From positions 186,001-250,000 of the forward strand of contig NZ_JAATJB010000005.1 of NCBI RefSeq assembly GCF_011927635.1: 64,000 nucleotides of DNA. The letters run 5' to 3'. Below, one piece after another: positions 19,189 to 28,156 of the stretch (within the stretch, counting starts at the first letter, position 1; each line of letters starts with the position of its first letter). The notes beneath the pieces are model-generated. The model saw only the letters and a list, made by a program, of their open reading frames with translations, was not told where the DNA came from and ran no database searches. A program made the translations under genes and the position numbers. This DNA comes from Sphingomonas trueperi. Its GTDB lineage: Bacteria > Pseudomonadota > Alphaproteobacteria > Sphingomonadales > Sphingomonadaceae.

Positions 19189-20159
19189 GCCGCAGGCCCG
19201 CCCAAGCGCAGCGCGCGACCACCCGGCGCGGCGAGAAGCCGAAGCCGCGCGGCACCGCGCGCCGGCCGCAGCGGGCGAGCGTGCTCGACCAGGCGATCGC
19301 CGGGCTGCCGATGAGCCCGGAGACGCTGCACAAGGTCACCACGTGGAGCATCGTCGGCGCGGTCGCCGCGGTGGTGCTGACCGTCGGGATTCTCGCGGGC
19401 GTACCGCAGATGATCGGGGTGGGCTTCGCGCAGGCGGTGGGCGATGCCGGCCTCAAGGTCGACGAGATCCAGATCGACGGATTGAAGCGGATGGACCGCG
19501 CCACGGTCTATGAGCAGGTGCTCGACCAGGACTCGCGTGCGATGCCGCTGGTCAGCCTGGAGGAGGTGCGGCAGCGGCTGCTGAAGTTCCCCTGGGTGAA
19601 GGACGCACGCGTCTCGCGCCGCCTGCCGTCGACGCTGCACATCGCGATCGAGGAGCGCACGCCGGCCGCCGTCTGGCAGAACCATGGCCAGCTGATGCTG
19701 ATCGATCCCTCGGGCGTGCCGCTGGAGCCGGTCTCCCTCGAGGCGATGCCCGATCTGCCGTTGCTGATCGGCGAAGGCGCCAACACCCAGGAAGCCGCGC
19801 GCAAGCATCTGCTCGAGACGCAGCCCGGCCTCAAGGCGCTGGTCAAGGCGACCAGCTGGGTCGGCAATCGCCGCTGGGACCTGTTCTTCACCTCGGGCGA
19901 GAAATTGCAGCTGCCCGAGGGCGAGGACGAGGCGATCGCAGCGCTCAAGAAATTCGTCCAGATCGACGGCACGCAGCGGCTGCTGGGTCGTGGCTATGTC
20001 GGATTTGACATGCGCGACGCGAACAAGTTGGTTGTGCGTCGGCAGGGCGTGATCGAGCCGCCGCCGCCGGTATCCTCCGCGCCGACGGCGGCACCGACCG
20101 CGCCAACGACGACGACGACAACGCCGCCGCCGGCGGGCACCGGCGCAGGGGAAGGTTGA
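19185..20159 (+). CDS. ftsQ: Cell division protein FtsQ
   Basis: FtsQ recruits FtsB/FtsL and regulates the septal synthase. The 324-residue bitopic protein has a basic cytoplasmic tail of about 55 residues, one membrane helix (about residues 55-75), a POTRA domain starting at VDEIQIDGLKRM with the segment FPWVKDARVSRRLPSTLHI, and the FtsQ domain EERTPAAVWQ onward. The final 35 residues are Pro/Thr/Ala-rich (including a run of Thr and Pro) and probably disordered. The GTG start overlaps the ddl stop. Confidence 0.93.
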   Translation: MSRRPAQAQRATTRRGEKPKPRGTARRPQRASVLDQAIAGLPMSPETLHKVTTWSIVGAVAAVVLTVGILAGVPQMIGVGFAQAVGDAGLKVDEIQIDGLKRMDRATVYEQVLDQDSRAMPLVSLEEVRQRLLKFPWVKDARVSRRLPSTLHIAIEERTPAAVWQNHGQLMLIDPSGVPLEPVSLEAMPDLPLLIGEGANTQEAARKHLLETQPGLKALVKATSWVGNRRWDLFFTSGEKLQLPEGEDEAIAALKKFVQIDGTQRLLGRGYVGFDMRDANKLVVRRQGVIEPPPPVSSAPTAAPTAPTTTTTTPPPAGTGAGEG

Positions 20160-21421
20160 TGGCGAAGGCTGCACCCGAAGGGTTGATCACCGCGCTCGAC
20201 GTGGGATCGTCGAAGGTCTCGGCGCTGATCGCGCAGCGCACCGACGAGGGCAATCTGATCGTGCTCGGCACCGGCCAGCGCGAGAGCCGGGGCGTCAAGC
20301 GCGGCTATGTCGCCGACATGCACGCGACCGAAATCGCGATCCGCGAGGCGGTGGAGCAGGCCGAGCGGATCGCCGGGTTCAACATCGAGGATGTCTGGGT
20401 CAGCTTCTCGGCGGGCGGGCTGGTCTCCAGCGTGGTCAAGGTGGAGGCGGATCTGGGCGGCCACCGGGTCGAGCAGGCCGATATCGACGATCTGCTCAAG
20501 GCCGGGCGCGGCGCGATCGATCCGCAGGGGCGGATGGTGCTCCACGCGCAGCCGACCCGCTACACGGTGGACGGGCTGGGCGGCGTCAAGCGGCCGCTGG
20601 GGCTGCATGCCGATCGGCTGGGGGTCGACGTGCACGTCGTCACCACCGACGGCTCGCCGGTGCGCAACCTCGATCTGTGCGTCCGCTCGGCGCATCTCGA
20701 GGTCCGCTCGATCATCGCCGCACCGGTCGCGACCGGGCTCGCCTGCCTGACCGAGGAAGAGCGCGAGCTGGGTGTCGCGCTGGTCGAGATCGGCGCGGGC
20801 GTGACCAACGTGTCCGTTTTCGCGCAAGGGGTGCTGGCGGGGCTGGCCTCGATCCCGATGGGCTCGGCCGACATTACCGACGACATCGCCGCCGCCTTCG
20901 GCACCGCGCGCGCCTGGGCCGAGCGGACCAAATGCTTCCACGGCTCGGCCAATCTCTCCCCGCGCGACAATCGCGAGACGATCGACGTCGCGCCGGCGAC
21001 CGCGGACGAGGGCACCGAAGGCCCGCGCATCACCAAGGCGGCGCTCAACACGGTCATCCGCCAGCGGCTGGAGCGGCTGATCGCCGAGATCAGCAAGGAG
21101 CTGAAGAAGCTCAACTTCCAGGAGCCGGTGGGCCGCCAGATCGTGCTGACCGGCGGCGGCGCCGAACTGGCCGGAATCGCCGATTATGCTCAGCAGGCGC
21201 TGGGCAACGCGGTGCGCGTCGGGCGCCCGCGGGGCTTGCTCGCCATGCCCAATGCGCATGCCGGCCCGGCCTTCTCTACGCTGGCCGGGCTCACCCAGTT
21301 TGCCGCGGCCGATCCGATCGACCTGCGCACGCTGGAGCCCAGCCGGCACCAGCTGGTGACGCGGGCGAGCCCGGGCGCGCTTTTCCAGCGGTTGATCGCG
21401 GCGTTCCGGGCGAATTATTGA
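20159..21421 (+). CDS. ftsA: Cell division protein FtsA
   Basis: FtsA is the actin-like ATPase that tethers FtsZ to the membrane. The 420-residue protein has the ALDVGSSKVSALIA phosphate-1 motif, the ESRGVKRG loop, VEIGAGVTNVSVF phosphate-2, and LTGGGAELAGI adenosine motif. The C-terminus FQRLIAAFRANY is an amphipathic helix of the kind that serves as membrane anchor. The ATG shares one base with the ftsQ stop (TGATG). A 112-base gap follows before ftsZ, the first real break after murB. Confidence 0.95.
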   Translation: MAKAAPEGLITALDVGSSKVSALIAQRTDEGNLIVLGTGQRESRGVKRGYVADMHATEIAIREAVEQAERIAGFNIEDVWVSFSAGGLVSSVVKVEADLGGHRVEQADIDDLLKAGRGAIDPQGRMVLHAQPTRYTVDGLGGVKRPLGLHADRLGVDVHVVTTDGSPVRNLDLCVRSAHLEVRSIIAAPVATGLACLTEEERELGVALVEIGAGVTNVSVFAQGVLAGLASIPMGSADITDDIAAAFGTARAWAERTKCFHGSANLSPRDNRETIDVAPATADEGTEGPRITKAALNTVIRQRLERLIAEISKELKKLNFQEPVGRQIVLTGGGAELAGIADYAQQALGNAVRVGRPRGLLAMPNAHAGPAFSTLAGLTQFAAADPIDLRTLEPSRHQLVTRASPGALFQRLIAAFRANY

Positions 21422-21533
21422 AGAAAAGCGAATGCCGGGGTGCTAGGGATGGCTGGAGTCGTCGCTTCGCTTCGTGCATCAGAGAATATCAGGCTGTGCA
21501 GCGTGCGCGTGCGCTGCCACGGGAGACCATAGA

Positions 21534-23018
21534 ATGAGTATCGATTTCCTTCCGCCCGACGTGGACGAACTGACGCCGAAGATCGCGGTGATCGGGGTTG
21601 GCGGCGCTGGCGGCAATGCCATCGCCAACATGATCCGCGCCGAGGTGCAGGGCGTCGAGTTCCTGGTCGCAAACACCGACGCGCAGGCGCTGAAGCAGTC
21701 GGTCGCGCCGCAGCGCATCCAGCTCGGCGCGAAGATCACGCAAGGGCTCGGCGCCGGCTCGCGGCCCGAGATCGGCCGTGCCGCGGCGGAAGAGACGATC
21801 GAGCAGGTCCAGCAGTCGCTCGAAGGCGCGCATATGTGCTTCATCGCCGCCGGCATGGGCGGCGGCACCGGCACGGGTGCGGCGCCGGTGATCGCCAAGG
21901 CGGCGCGCGAGATGGGCATCCTCACTGTCGGCGTGGTCACCAAGCCGTTCGCCTTCGAGGGCAAGCGCCGCGCGCAATCGGCCGAGGCGGGCATCGAAGA
22001 GCTGCAGAAGTATGTCGATACGCTGATCGTCATCCCGAACCAGAACCTCTTCCTGATCGCCAATGCGAACACGACCTTCAAGGAAGCGTTCGAGATGGCC
22101 GACGAGGTGCTGCAGCAGGGCGTGCGCGGCATCACCGACCTGATGGTGATGCCCGGCCTGATCAACCTCGACTTCGCCGACGTCCGTTCGGTGATGCAGG
22201 AGATGGGCAAGGCGATGATGGGCACGGGCGAGGCGGACGGCGACGACCGCGCGCTGATCGCCGCCCAGAAGGCGATCGCCAACCCGCTGCTCGACGGCGT
22301 GAGCATGAACGGCGCCAAGGGCGTGATCGTATCGATCACCGGCGGCGAGGACATGCGCCTGCTCGAGGTGGACGAGGCCGCGAACCACATTCGCGAGCTG
22401 GTCGATCCGGACGCGAACATCATCTGGGGGTCGGCGTTCAACTCGGAGCTGGAGGGCCGCATCCGCGTGTCGGTGGTCGCCACCGGCATCGACGCGAATG
22501 TCGAGAACCGCCCGGCGGCGCCGGCCGAGCAGCCGCGCGTCTTCTCCTTCTCCACCCCGCGCCGCACCACCGGTGCTGCCGCGCCGGAGCCGGTAGCGGC
22601 GCCCGCACCGGCCCCTGCTGCGCCCGAACCCGCACCCGCCCCGGTTGCCGAGGCCGCTCCCGCGCCGGCACCCGTCGCGCCGACGCCCGAGCCGGTCGCC
22701 GCCGCGCCTGCGCCGGCCCCCGAGCCGACCCCGCCGGCCCCGGCTTCGGACGAGCTGCTGCTCGGCGCCGAAGCGATGGTCCCGGCGCCGGCCCCGGCTC
22801 CCGCCGCTGCGCCCGCTCCGGCGTCCGAGGCACCGGCCGGCCGCCGTCGCTGGCTGACTGGCGGCGACGAGGATGCCGATACCCGGCCGCGCCCCAAGAC
22901 CGGCGGCACGCTGTTCGAGCGCATGGCCTCGGCCTCGCGCGGCAGCAAGGCTACCGAGGAAGAGGACAAGGATCCGCTCGACATCCCGCGGTTCCTGCGC
23001 AGCCAGAACAACCAGTAA
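21534..23018 (+). CDS. ftsZ: Cell division GTPase FtsZ
   Basis: FtsZ is the tubulin homologue that forms the Z ring. The 494-residue protein has the GTPase core to about residue 320: GVGGAGGNA (21-29), the tubulin signature GGGTGTG (109-115) and the T7-loop NLDFAD near 210. A linker of about 120 residues made almost only of Ala, Pro, Glu and Val follows. The C-terminus ends in [13 protein letters not shown], the conserved peptide that binds FtsA. The ATG at 21534 follows GGGAGA. The 112-base gap upstream may hold its own promoter, though I could not assign one. Confidence 0.96.
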   Translation: MSIDFLPPDVDELTPKIAVIGVGGAGGNAIANMIRAEVQGVEFLVANTDAQALKQSVAPQRIQLGAKITQGLGAGSRPEIGRAAAEETIEQVQQSLEGAHMCFIAAGMGGGTGTGAAPVIAKAAREMGILTVGVVTKPFAFEGKRRAQSAEAGIEELQKYVDTLIVIPNQNLFLIANANTTFKEAFEMADEVLQQGVRGITDLMVMPGLINLDFADVRSVMQEMGKAMMGTGEADGDDRALIAAQKAIANPLLDGVSMNGAKGVIVSITGGEDMRLLEVDEAANHIRELVDPDANIIWGSAFNSELEGRIRVSVVATGIDANVENRPAAPAEQPRVFSFSTPRRTTGAAAPEPVAAPAPAPAAPEPAPAPVAEAAPAPAPVAPTPEPVAAAPAPAPEPTPPAPASDELLLGAEAMVPAPAPAPAAAPAPASEAPAGRRRWLTGGDEDADTRPRPKTGGTLFERMASASRGSKATEEEDKDPLDIPRFLRSQNNQ

Positions 23019-23102
23019 GGCGCAGGGGTGGCACGGTTCGCCGGGCCACCCCTTGCCCCGTCAGCGGCGGTTCAGCGCCGCGGCACTAGCGGTTAGCCCA
23101 GC

Positions 23103-24800
23103 ATGATCAGCAAGAAACATCTCGGCATCGGCGCGTTCGCGTCGGCGCTGCTCCTCGGCGCACATCCGGCGTTCGCGCAGAGCGAAGTGGTGCAGGCGCA
23201 CAATCCCGATGCGGATGCGCTCGCCACCCAGATGCGCGTGCTCGCCGAGAACCCGCGCGACATCGAGGCGCTGGTCGCGGCGGCGCGGCTGAGCACGCGG
23301 CTGGGCGATCTGTCGGGCGCGCTGGCGCTGCTCCAGCGGGCGGAAGACATCGAGGCGACCAACCCGCGGATCGCCAGCAACCGCGCCGCGGTGCTGGTGC
23401 GGCAGGGGCGGCCGGGCGAGGCGCTCAAGCTGTTCCAGCAGGCCGAGCAGCGCGGTGTCGATCCGCGCGAGTTCGCCGCCGATCGCGGCTTCGCCTATGA
23501 CCTGCTCGGCCAGCCCCTGCTCGCCCAGCGCGACTATAAGCTGGCGCTGGCGACCAAGCGCGAGAACGACGTGGTGCGGCGCTATGCGTTGTCGCTCGGC
23601 ATCAGCGGCGATCGGGCCGGGGCCGAGCGCGAACTCGATGCGCTGCTGCGGGCGCAGGACCGCGCGGCGTGGCGCGACCGCGCCTTCATCCTGGCGATGA
23701 ACGGCGATGTCGCGGGGGCCGAGAAGATCGCGGGCACGGTGCTGCCGGGCGCGGCGGGCAAGAACCTGCTGCCCTTCTTCCGCCGGATCGCGACGCTGGG
23801 CCCCGCCGATCGCGCCTTCGCGGTGCATTTCGGCGAGCTGACGCCGACGCCGGCGCGGCTGGCCGATGCGCGGATGGCGCCCTCGCTGCCGGCCTATACC
23901 GGCCCCGCGCCGGTGCAGATCGCGCAGACTGCGCCGGTGACGCCTGCCGCCATGTCGGTGCGCACCGATATGCGCGGGCGTCGCGGTGCCTCGACGCCGA
24001 AGACCGCGTCGGTTCAGGTCGCCAGGGCGGACGTGGCACCCGTCGCCCGTACCGTGCCGAGCCAGCCCGTGCCGCAGTCGGTGGTGCCGCAACCGACGTC
24101 CACGCGGCAGCCGAGCCCCGCGCCCCGGCCGATCGTCCAGCCGACCCCGGCGCCGCAGCCCGAGGTCCGCTACGTCGCGCCCGCCAATTCGCCGCTCGCC
24201 TCGATCATCGCGACTATCGACGTGCCGGCCAGCGAGCGGACGCCGGCGGCGCGCCCGAGTACCGTCGCGCCAAAGCCGATCGTTGCGGCCAAGCCGACGA
24301 TCACCGTCCGGCCCAAGCCCGAGCCCAAGCGGCCGATCGTCGCGGACGAGGAAGAGGCCGGGCCCGCAAAGCCCGGCGCTCGCAAGGGCGCCAAGGCCGG
24401 GGACGAGGCCGACACCAGGCCCACCAGGCCCGGCACGAAGAAGGGGGGCAAGCCCGCGGACGACGAGGACGCCAAGCCGGTCAAGGGCAAGAAGTCCGAG
24501 CCCAAGAAGCCCGATCCGAAGAAGGCCGATCCCGAACGCGTCTGGGTGCAGGTGGCGAGCGGCGCCAACGAATCCACCGTCGACCGTGCCTGGAAGGGCG
24601 TCGCGGCCAAGTCGCCCAAGCTCTTGAAGGCACGCGGCGGCTGGTGGATGCCGTTCAAGGCGACCAACCGCATCGTCACCGGGCCGTTCAAGACGAGCGG
24701 CGAGGCGCAGGCCTTCGTCAACAAGCTGGCGGGGGAGGGGGTCTCGGCCTTCGTCGTCACCAGCGCGGCGGGGCAGAAGGTCAGCAAGATCGCGCCTTGA
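23103..24800 (+). CDS. Periplasmic TPR and SPOR-domain protein
   Basis: This 565-residue protein has a signal peptide (ending AHPAFAQ), a TPR-like helical repeat region (about residues 35-250; for example LGDLSGALALLQRAEDIEATNP), a long low-complexity Pro/Ala then Lys/Pro region (about 260-475), and a C-terminal SPOR domain from WVQVASG to the end. SPOR domains bind denuded glycan at division sites, so its place just after ftsZ suggests a role in septal wall metabolism. The exact role is not known. It is 84 bases from ftsZ and on the same strand. Confidence 0.82.
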   Translation: MISKKHLGIGAFASALLLGAHPAFAQSEVVQAHNPDADALATQMRVLAENPRDIEALVAAARLSTRLGDLSGALALLQRAEDIEATNPRIASNRAAVLVRQGRPGEALKLFQQAEQRGVDPREFAADRGFAYDLLGQPLLAQRDYKLALATKRENDVVRRYALSLGISGDRAGAERELDALLRAQDRAAWRDRAFILAMNGDVAGAEKIAGTVLPGAAGKNLLPFFRRIATLGPADRAFAVHFGELTPTPARLADARMAPSLPAYTGPAPVQIAQTAPVTPAAMSVRTDMRGRRGASTPKTASVQVARADVAPVARTVPSQPVPQSVVPQPTSTRQPSPAPRPIVQPTPAPQPEVRYVAPANSPLASIIATIDVPASERTPAARPSTVAPKPIVAAKPTITVRPKPEPKRPIVADEEEAGPAKPGARKGAKAGDEADTRPTRPGTKKGGKPADDEDAKPVKGKKSEPKKPDPKKADPERVWVQVASGANESTVDRAWKGVAAKSPKLLKARGGWWMPFKATNRIVTGPFKTSGEAQAFVNKLAGEGVSAFVVTSAAGQKVSKIAP

Positions 24801-24838
24801 CCCTTCGCAAGGCCGTCCGGCTGGGCTAGGGCGCGCGG

Positions 24839-26005
24839 GTGAAACAGCTTTCCTCCTGGGCCTGTACGCCCGCACGGACGCGCGGTCGCCTGCATCCCGA
24901 AGCGGGCGGCGGTGCGCGCGGCCCGCGCGACGCCTTCCAGCGCGACCGCGACCGGATCATCCATTCGATCAGCTTCCGCCGGCTGCGCCACAAGACGCAG
25001 GTGTTCCTCGCCCCCGATGGCGACCATTTCCGGGTGCGGCTGACCCACAGCCTGGAGGTCGCCCAGATCGGCCGCGCGATCGCCCGCGCGCTGGGGCTGA
25101 ACGAGGACCTTACCGAGGCGCTGTGCCTTGCGCATGACATCGGCCATCCGCCCTTCGGCCATGCCGGCGAAGATGCGCTGGAGGCGGCGCTGGCGGGGAA
25201 GGGCGGCTTCGACCATAACGGCCATACGCTGCGCACGCTGACCCTGCTCGACAGCCCCTATCCCTCGTGGAACGGGCTGAACCTGACCTGGGACACGCTG
25301 GAGGGCCTGGCCAAGCACAACGGCCCGATCCACGAACCGCAATGGGCGCTGGCCGCGGCCGATGCCGAGTTCCCGCTCGAGCTCGACAGCTGGCCCTCGC
25401 TCGAGGCGCAGGTCGCGGCGATCGCCGACGACATCGCCTATGACAATCACGACATCGACGACGGGCTGCGCGCCGGGCTGCTGACGCTCGACCAGATCAT
25501 GGCCGTGCCGATGATCGCCGTGGCCTGGGCGGATGTGCAGGCGCGCTTCCCCGGCGTGGGTGCCAAGCGGCTGACCGGTGAGCTGATCCGCTCGCAGATC
25601 GGGCTGATGGTCAACGACTTCATCGGCGAGACTCGGGCGCGGATCGCGGAGTCGGGGGTGGAGACGGTCGACGACGTGCGGAGGGCCGGGCGCTGCCTGG
25701 CGGGCTTCTCGCCCGCGATGCGCGACGCCGAGCGCGGGCTGAAGCGGTTCATGTACGCCAATCTCTACCACCATCCGAGCCAGCTGGCGGCGGCGGCCTC
25801 GGCGCGGCAGGTCGTGTCGGGGTTGTTCGCGGGCTATGTCGCCGACCCAGGCCTGATGCCGGCGGAATGGCGCGAGGCGCTGCCCGCGGAGGAGCCCTGG
25901 CGCAGCCGCCACATCGGCGACTTCATCGCCGGCATGACCGATCGCTACGCCATCGCGCGGTATCTGGAAGTGTGCGGCACGATCGAGCTGCCCGAGGGCT
26001 TCTGA
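24839..26005 (+). CDS. dgt: dGTP triphosphohydrolase-like HD-domain protein
   Basis: This 388-residue protein is of the deoxyguanosinetriphosphate triphosphohydrolase-like family, metal-dependent HD phosphohydrolases that split dNTPs to nucleoside and triphosphate. The HD residues are visible in [27 protein letters not shown] and [14 protein letters not shown]. The N-terminal [24 protein letters not shown] is a family hallmark. The GTG at 24839 is the first usable start; the frame's own upstream signal is weak. The substrate range cannot be set by sequence alone. Confidence 0.9.
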   Translation: MKQLSSWACTPARTRGRLHPEAGGGARGPRDAFQRDRDRIIHSISFRRLRHKTQVFLAPDGDHFRVRLTHSLEVAQIGRAIARALGLNEDLTEALCLAHDIGHPPFGHAGEDALEAALAGKGGFDHNGHTLRTLTLLDSPYPSWNGLNLTWDTLEGLAKHNGPIHEPQWALAAADAEFPLELDSWPSLEAQVAAIADDIAYDNHDIDDGLRAGLLTLDQIMAVPMIAVAWADVQARFPGVGAKRLTGELIRSQIGLMVNDFIGETRARIAESGVETVDDVRRAGRCLAGFSPAMRDAERGLKRFMYANLYHHPSQLAAAASARQVVSGLFAGYVADPGLMPAEWREALPAEEPWRSRHIGDFIAGMTDRYAIARYLEVCGTIELPEGF

Positions 26006-26013
26006 TGTTCGTT

Positions 26014-26206
26014 CCCCTCCCGTTTGCGGGAGGGGCTAGAGCGTTTTCACCTTGGGCGAAGACGCTCTAGGTTTTCGATTGCCGCATTTTCCGAGTCGTT
26101 GACCGTAAACGGTCAACTTGAAAATGCTCTAGGGGAGGGGCTGCTCCGCCGCAGCGATGTTGCCACGTCAGTCCCTACCCCGTCCCCTCCCGCAAGCGGG
26201 AGGGGT
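26014..26206 (+). repeat. Palindromic repeat interrupted by a MITE-like element
   Basis: The left end CCCCTCCCGTTTGCGGGAGGGG (written as a 22-base hairpin at 26014-26035) and the right end CCCCTCCCGCAAGCGGGAGGGG at 26185-26206 are near-identical hairpins. Without the inserted element at 26036-26132 and one copy of its 8-base duplication, this would be a repeat of about 88 bases of the same build as those at 12134 and 17186. It lies between dgt and a convergent porin gene. Confidence 0.75.
26036..26132. mobile_element. 97-bp MITE-like element with 14-bp inverted ends
   Basis: The terminal inverted repeats are CTAGAGCGTTTTCA (26036-26049) and TGAAAATGCTCTAG (26119-26132), matching in 13 of 14 positions. 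Both sides are flanked by the direct repeat GGGAGGGG (26028-26035 and 26133-26140), as an 8-bp target duplication would be. Inside are a near-perfect palindrome (26036-26070) and the palindrome GTTGACCGT-AA-ACGGTCAAC (26098-26117). There is no coding capacity, so it must depend on a transposase in trans, if it moves at all. Confidence 0.65.
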
Positions 26207-26215
26207 GCCTTCGCG

Positions 26216-27031
26216 TCAGAACGCCGCGCTCACCGAGAACACCACCTGGCTGCCCGCGATCGTCGAGCCGTCCTTGGTGCTGGAGAAATTGGGCAGCAGA
26301 TATGCGCTGTCGCGCTTGGTGATGCTGGTGTCGACATAGGCGACGCCGAGCACCACCTTGCCCAGCGCCAGGTCGGCACCGACCAGCCAGTCGGCATAGC
26401 TGCCGGTCGGCGCGACGCTGGTGCCGTTCGGGCCGAGGCCCTTGTTGCCGTCCGAATAGCCGAGATGCGCCTTCAGCGTGATCGGGGTCTTCGGTACCGC
26501 CGTGCTGACATCGCCCCAGAGATAGAGATTGTCTTCCTTGTCGCCCTCGCGGCTCTCGGGCGTGTTGCTCCAGTTGCCGAGTGCCTGCTGCGGCGGCGCA
26601 TAGGCGACGCCGGCCAGCGCCGAGACCGGCCCGATGCTGCCGCTCAGCTTCACATAAGGCTCGGCGAAGTCGGTCTTGGAGGCGCCGCCCGGATACATGT
26701 ACCAGGTGACGCCCACGTCGAGCGCGGCGCCGCCGCCGATCGGCAGCTTGTAGCCGCCGACCACGTCCAGCTCCATGTTGGCGCCGCCGAACGTACCCCA
26801 GCCCGACAGGTTGGAGCCCCAGAGCGAGCCGTAGAGGCCGCTTTCATGGGTGACCGTGAGACCGCCCTGGACCGCCATTTCCTTGTCGGTCTGCGAGACG
26901 CCGCGGAAGCGATAGTCGGAGACGAGCGCGACGCTGCCCGAGACGGTGACCGGTGGGGGCGGGGCGTTTTCCTGCGCATAAGCGGGCGCGGAGAGGCCGA
27001 GCAGGGCTGCGGCGGCAAGACGAATCTTCAT
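26216..27031 (-). CDS. TorF-family putative porin
   Basis: This 271-residue protein has a signal peptide (MKIRLAAAALLGLSAPAYAQ) and a mature part full of alternating aromatic/glycine beta strands, ending in SVSAAF with a terminal Phe as outer-membrane barrels do. The N-terminal VALVSDYRFRGVSQTDKEMAVQGG is the hallmark of the Gcw_chp/TorF putative porin family, common in sphingomonads. It presumably forms an outer-membrane channel; the solute is unknown. It is convergent with dgt across the repeat region. Confidence 0.85.
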   Translation of the reverse strand: MKIRLAAAALLGLSAPAYAQENAPPPPVTVSGSVALVSDYRFRGVSQTDKEMAVQGGLTVTHESGLYGSLWGSNLSGWGTFGGANMELDVVGGYKLPIGGGAALDVGVTWYMYPGGASKTDFAEPYVKLSGSIGPVSALAGVAYAPPQQALGNWSNTPESREGDKEDNLYLWGDVSTAVPKTPITLKAHLGYSDGNKGLGPNGTSVAPTGSYADWLVGADLALGKVVLGVAYVDTSITKRDSAYLLPNFSSTKDGSTIAGSQVVFSVSAAF

Positions 27032-27266
27032 GGAAACTTCCCTCTCGGTAGCGAGTGAAAGTTCCAGCCTGCGCCGGTGCGGCGACCCATTCTCGAGGAC
27101 GGGACTGTCGCGCCGATGTTACATCTTCGCGCTGCAGCATGGCCGATTCGTGGCTGAATTGTAATAAAGTGTTGCTGGTCGCTGGGCCGAAGCAGAGGCA
27201 ATCTTTCGTTACAGCCGCGCAAGTGTAACGCAACGCCCGGTGGGTAGAAGATCGGGGCAGGAGAGG

Positions 27267-27545
27267 ATGCGACCGATCATGAGCGACGCCATCGGGAAGC
27301 TTGCACCCATCGCACTGATGTCTGCGATCATGGTGGTCACGCCCGCGGCGGCCCAGTCGCTCCACGAAACCCATGCGCGGGTATGGATGCCGGCCGGCAA
27401 GAGCCAGATCGTTACCTGGCGGATGAAGGACCACAAGCCCGCCGCCACCCAGGCACATCATCAGGCCGGCAAGCACCCGTATCTGCCGACCCGTAGGGCG
27501 GCAACCGACGAGGCCGGGCGCGGCACCGCAGGCACCCGTCACTAA
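27267..27545 (+). CDS. Hypothetical small exported protein
   Basis: A 92-residue protein I do not recognise. The N-terminus has a hydrophobic stretch (LAPIALMSAIMVVTPAAAQS) that reads as a signal peptide with cleavage after AAA. The mature part of about 60 residues is rich in His, Lys and Arg (for example ETHARVW and ATQAHHQAGKH). ATG 27267 lies directly after AGGAGAGG with short spacing; ATG 27279 is the alternative. It is followed by a strong terminator and divergent from the TorF porin. Confidence 0.55.
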   Translation: MRPIMSDAIGKLAPIALMSAIMVVTPAAAQSLHETHARVWMPAGKSQIVTWRMKDHKPAATQAHHQAGKHPYLPTRRAATDEAGRGTAGTRH

Positions 27546-27573
27546 GTTTCAGTTCCGTCCCCCCAGAACGGAA

Positions 27574-27614
27574 AACCCCGCGGTCGCCCAGGCGGCCGCG
27601 GGGTTCTTGTTTTT
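27574..27614 (+). terminator. Intrinsic terminator, probably bidirectional
   Basis: The stem AACCCCGCGGTCGCC (27574-27588) pairs with GGCGGCCGCGGGGTT (27591-27605), followed by CTTGTTTTT. On the reverse strand the stem is followed by TTTTC. It sits between the convergent ends of the genes at 27545 and 27636, so it may serve both. Confidence 0.88.
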
Positions 27615-27635
27615 CCGGGAGCCGGTGGGCGTCGC

Positions 27636-27917
27636 TTAGCGCGACGCGACCTGCACCTTGGTCACCTTGGGAACGCGGAACGACACGCGGGTACCGGCGG
27701 CGTTGCCATCGACCCAGCCGTTGCGCACGACGAGGCGGAAGTTCTGGTTGCCCGGCTTGGCGACGCCTTCGAGGATCTGCACGTCGCCCTTGACGGTCGA
27801 GGTGTAGGTGTAGGTCACGCCGTCGCGGGTGAAGCTGCGGGCGTCAGCGTTGTCGGCTGCGAAAGCGGGCGCGGCGGCGAACAGGGTAGCGGCGAGTGCG
27901 ATGGTGAAACGGGTCAC
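27636..27917 (-). CDS. Hypothetical small exported protein
   Basis: A 93-residue protein with a clear signal peptide (MTRFTIALAATLFAAAPAFAA). The mature part of about 70 residues is beta-rich (TRDGVTYTYTST, FRLVVRNGWVDG) and contains no Cys. The GTG at 27917 is chosen because AAGGAGAAAG stands just upstream; an earlier in-frame start at 27941 would place the signal peptide internally. Similar short exported proteins are frequent in sphingomonads, but I know of no function. Confidence 0.7.
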   Translation of the reverse strand: MTRFTIALAATLFAAAPAFAADNADARSFTRDGVTYTYTSTVKGDVQILEGVAKPGNQNFRLVVRNGWVDGNAAGTRVSFRVPKVTKVQVASR

Positions 27918-28156
27918 GATCTTTCTCCTTCGTTGGGCCAAAAGAGCCAGATCGGCATCCTTCGTATGTTCTTGATAGACGTTTTGTTGCGCTGCAGCAG
28001 ATTCGGCAACCGCAAAGCGCGGGGGTCATGATTGCAGTCCGCGCAACTGTTCGGACACGGGACGAACGGCTCGCCGATGCGACGAGCGGAGCGGCGCTGG
28101 CAAACTCCTGCGACAATCGCGCGGTAGAAGGCGCACCGGTCAGCGGAGTGTAGCCG

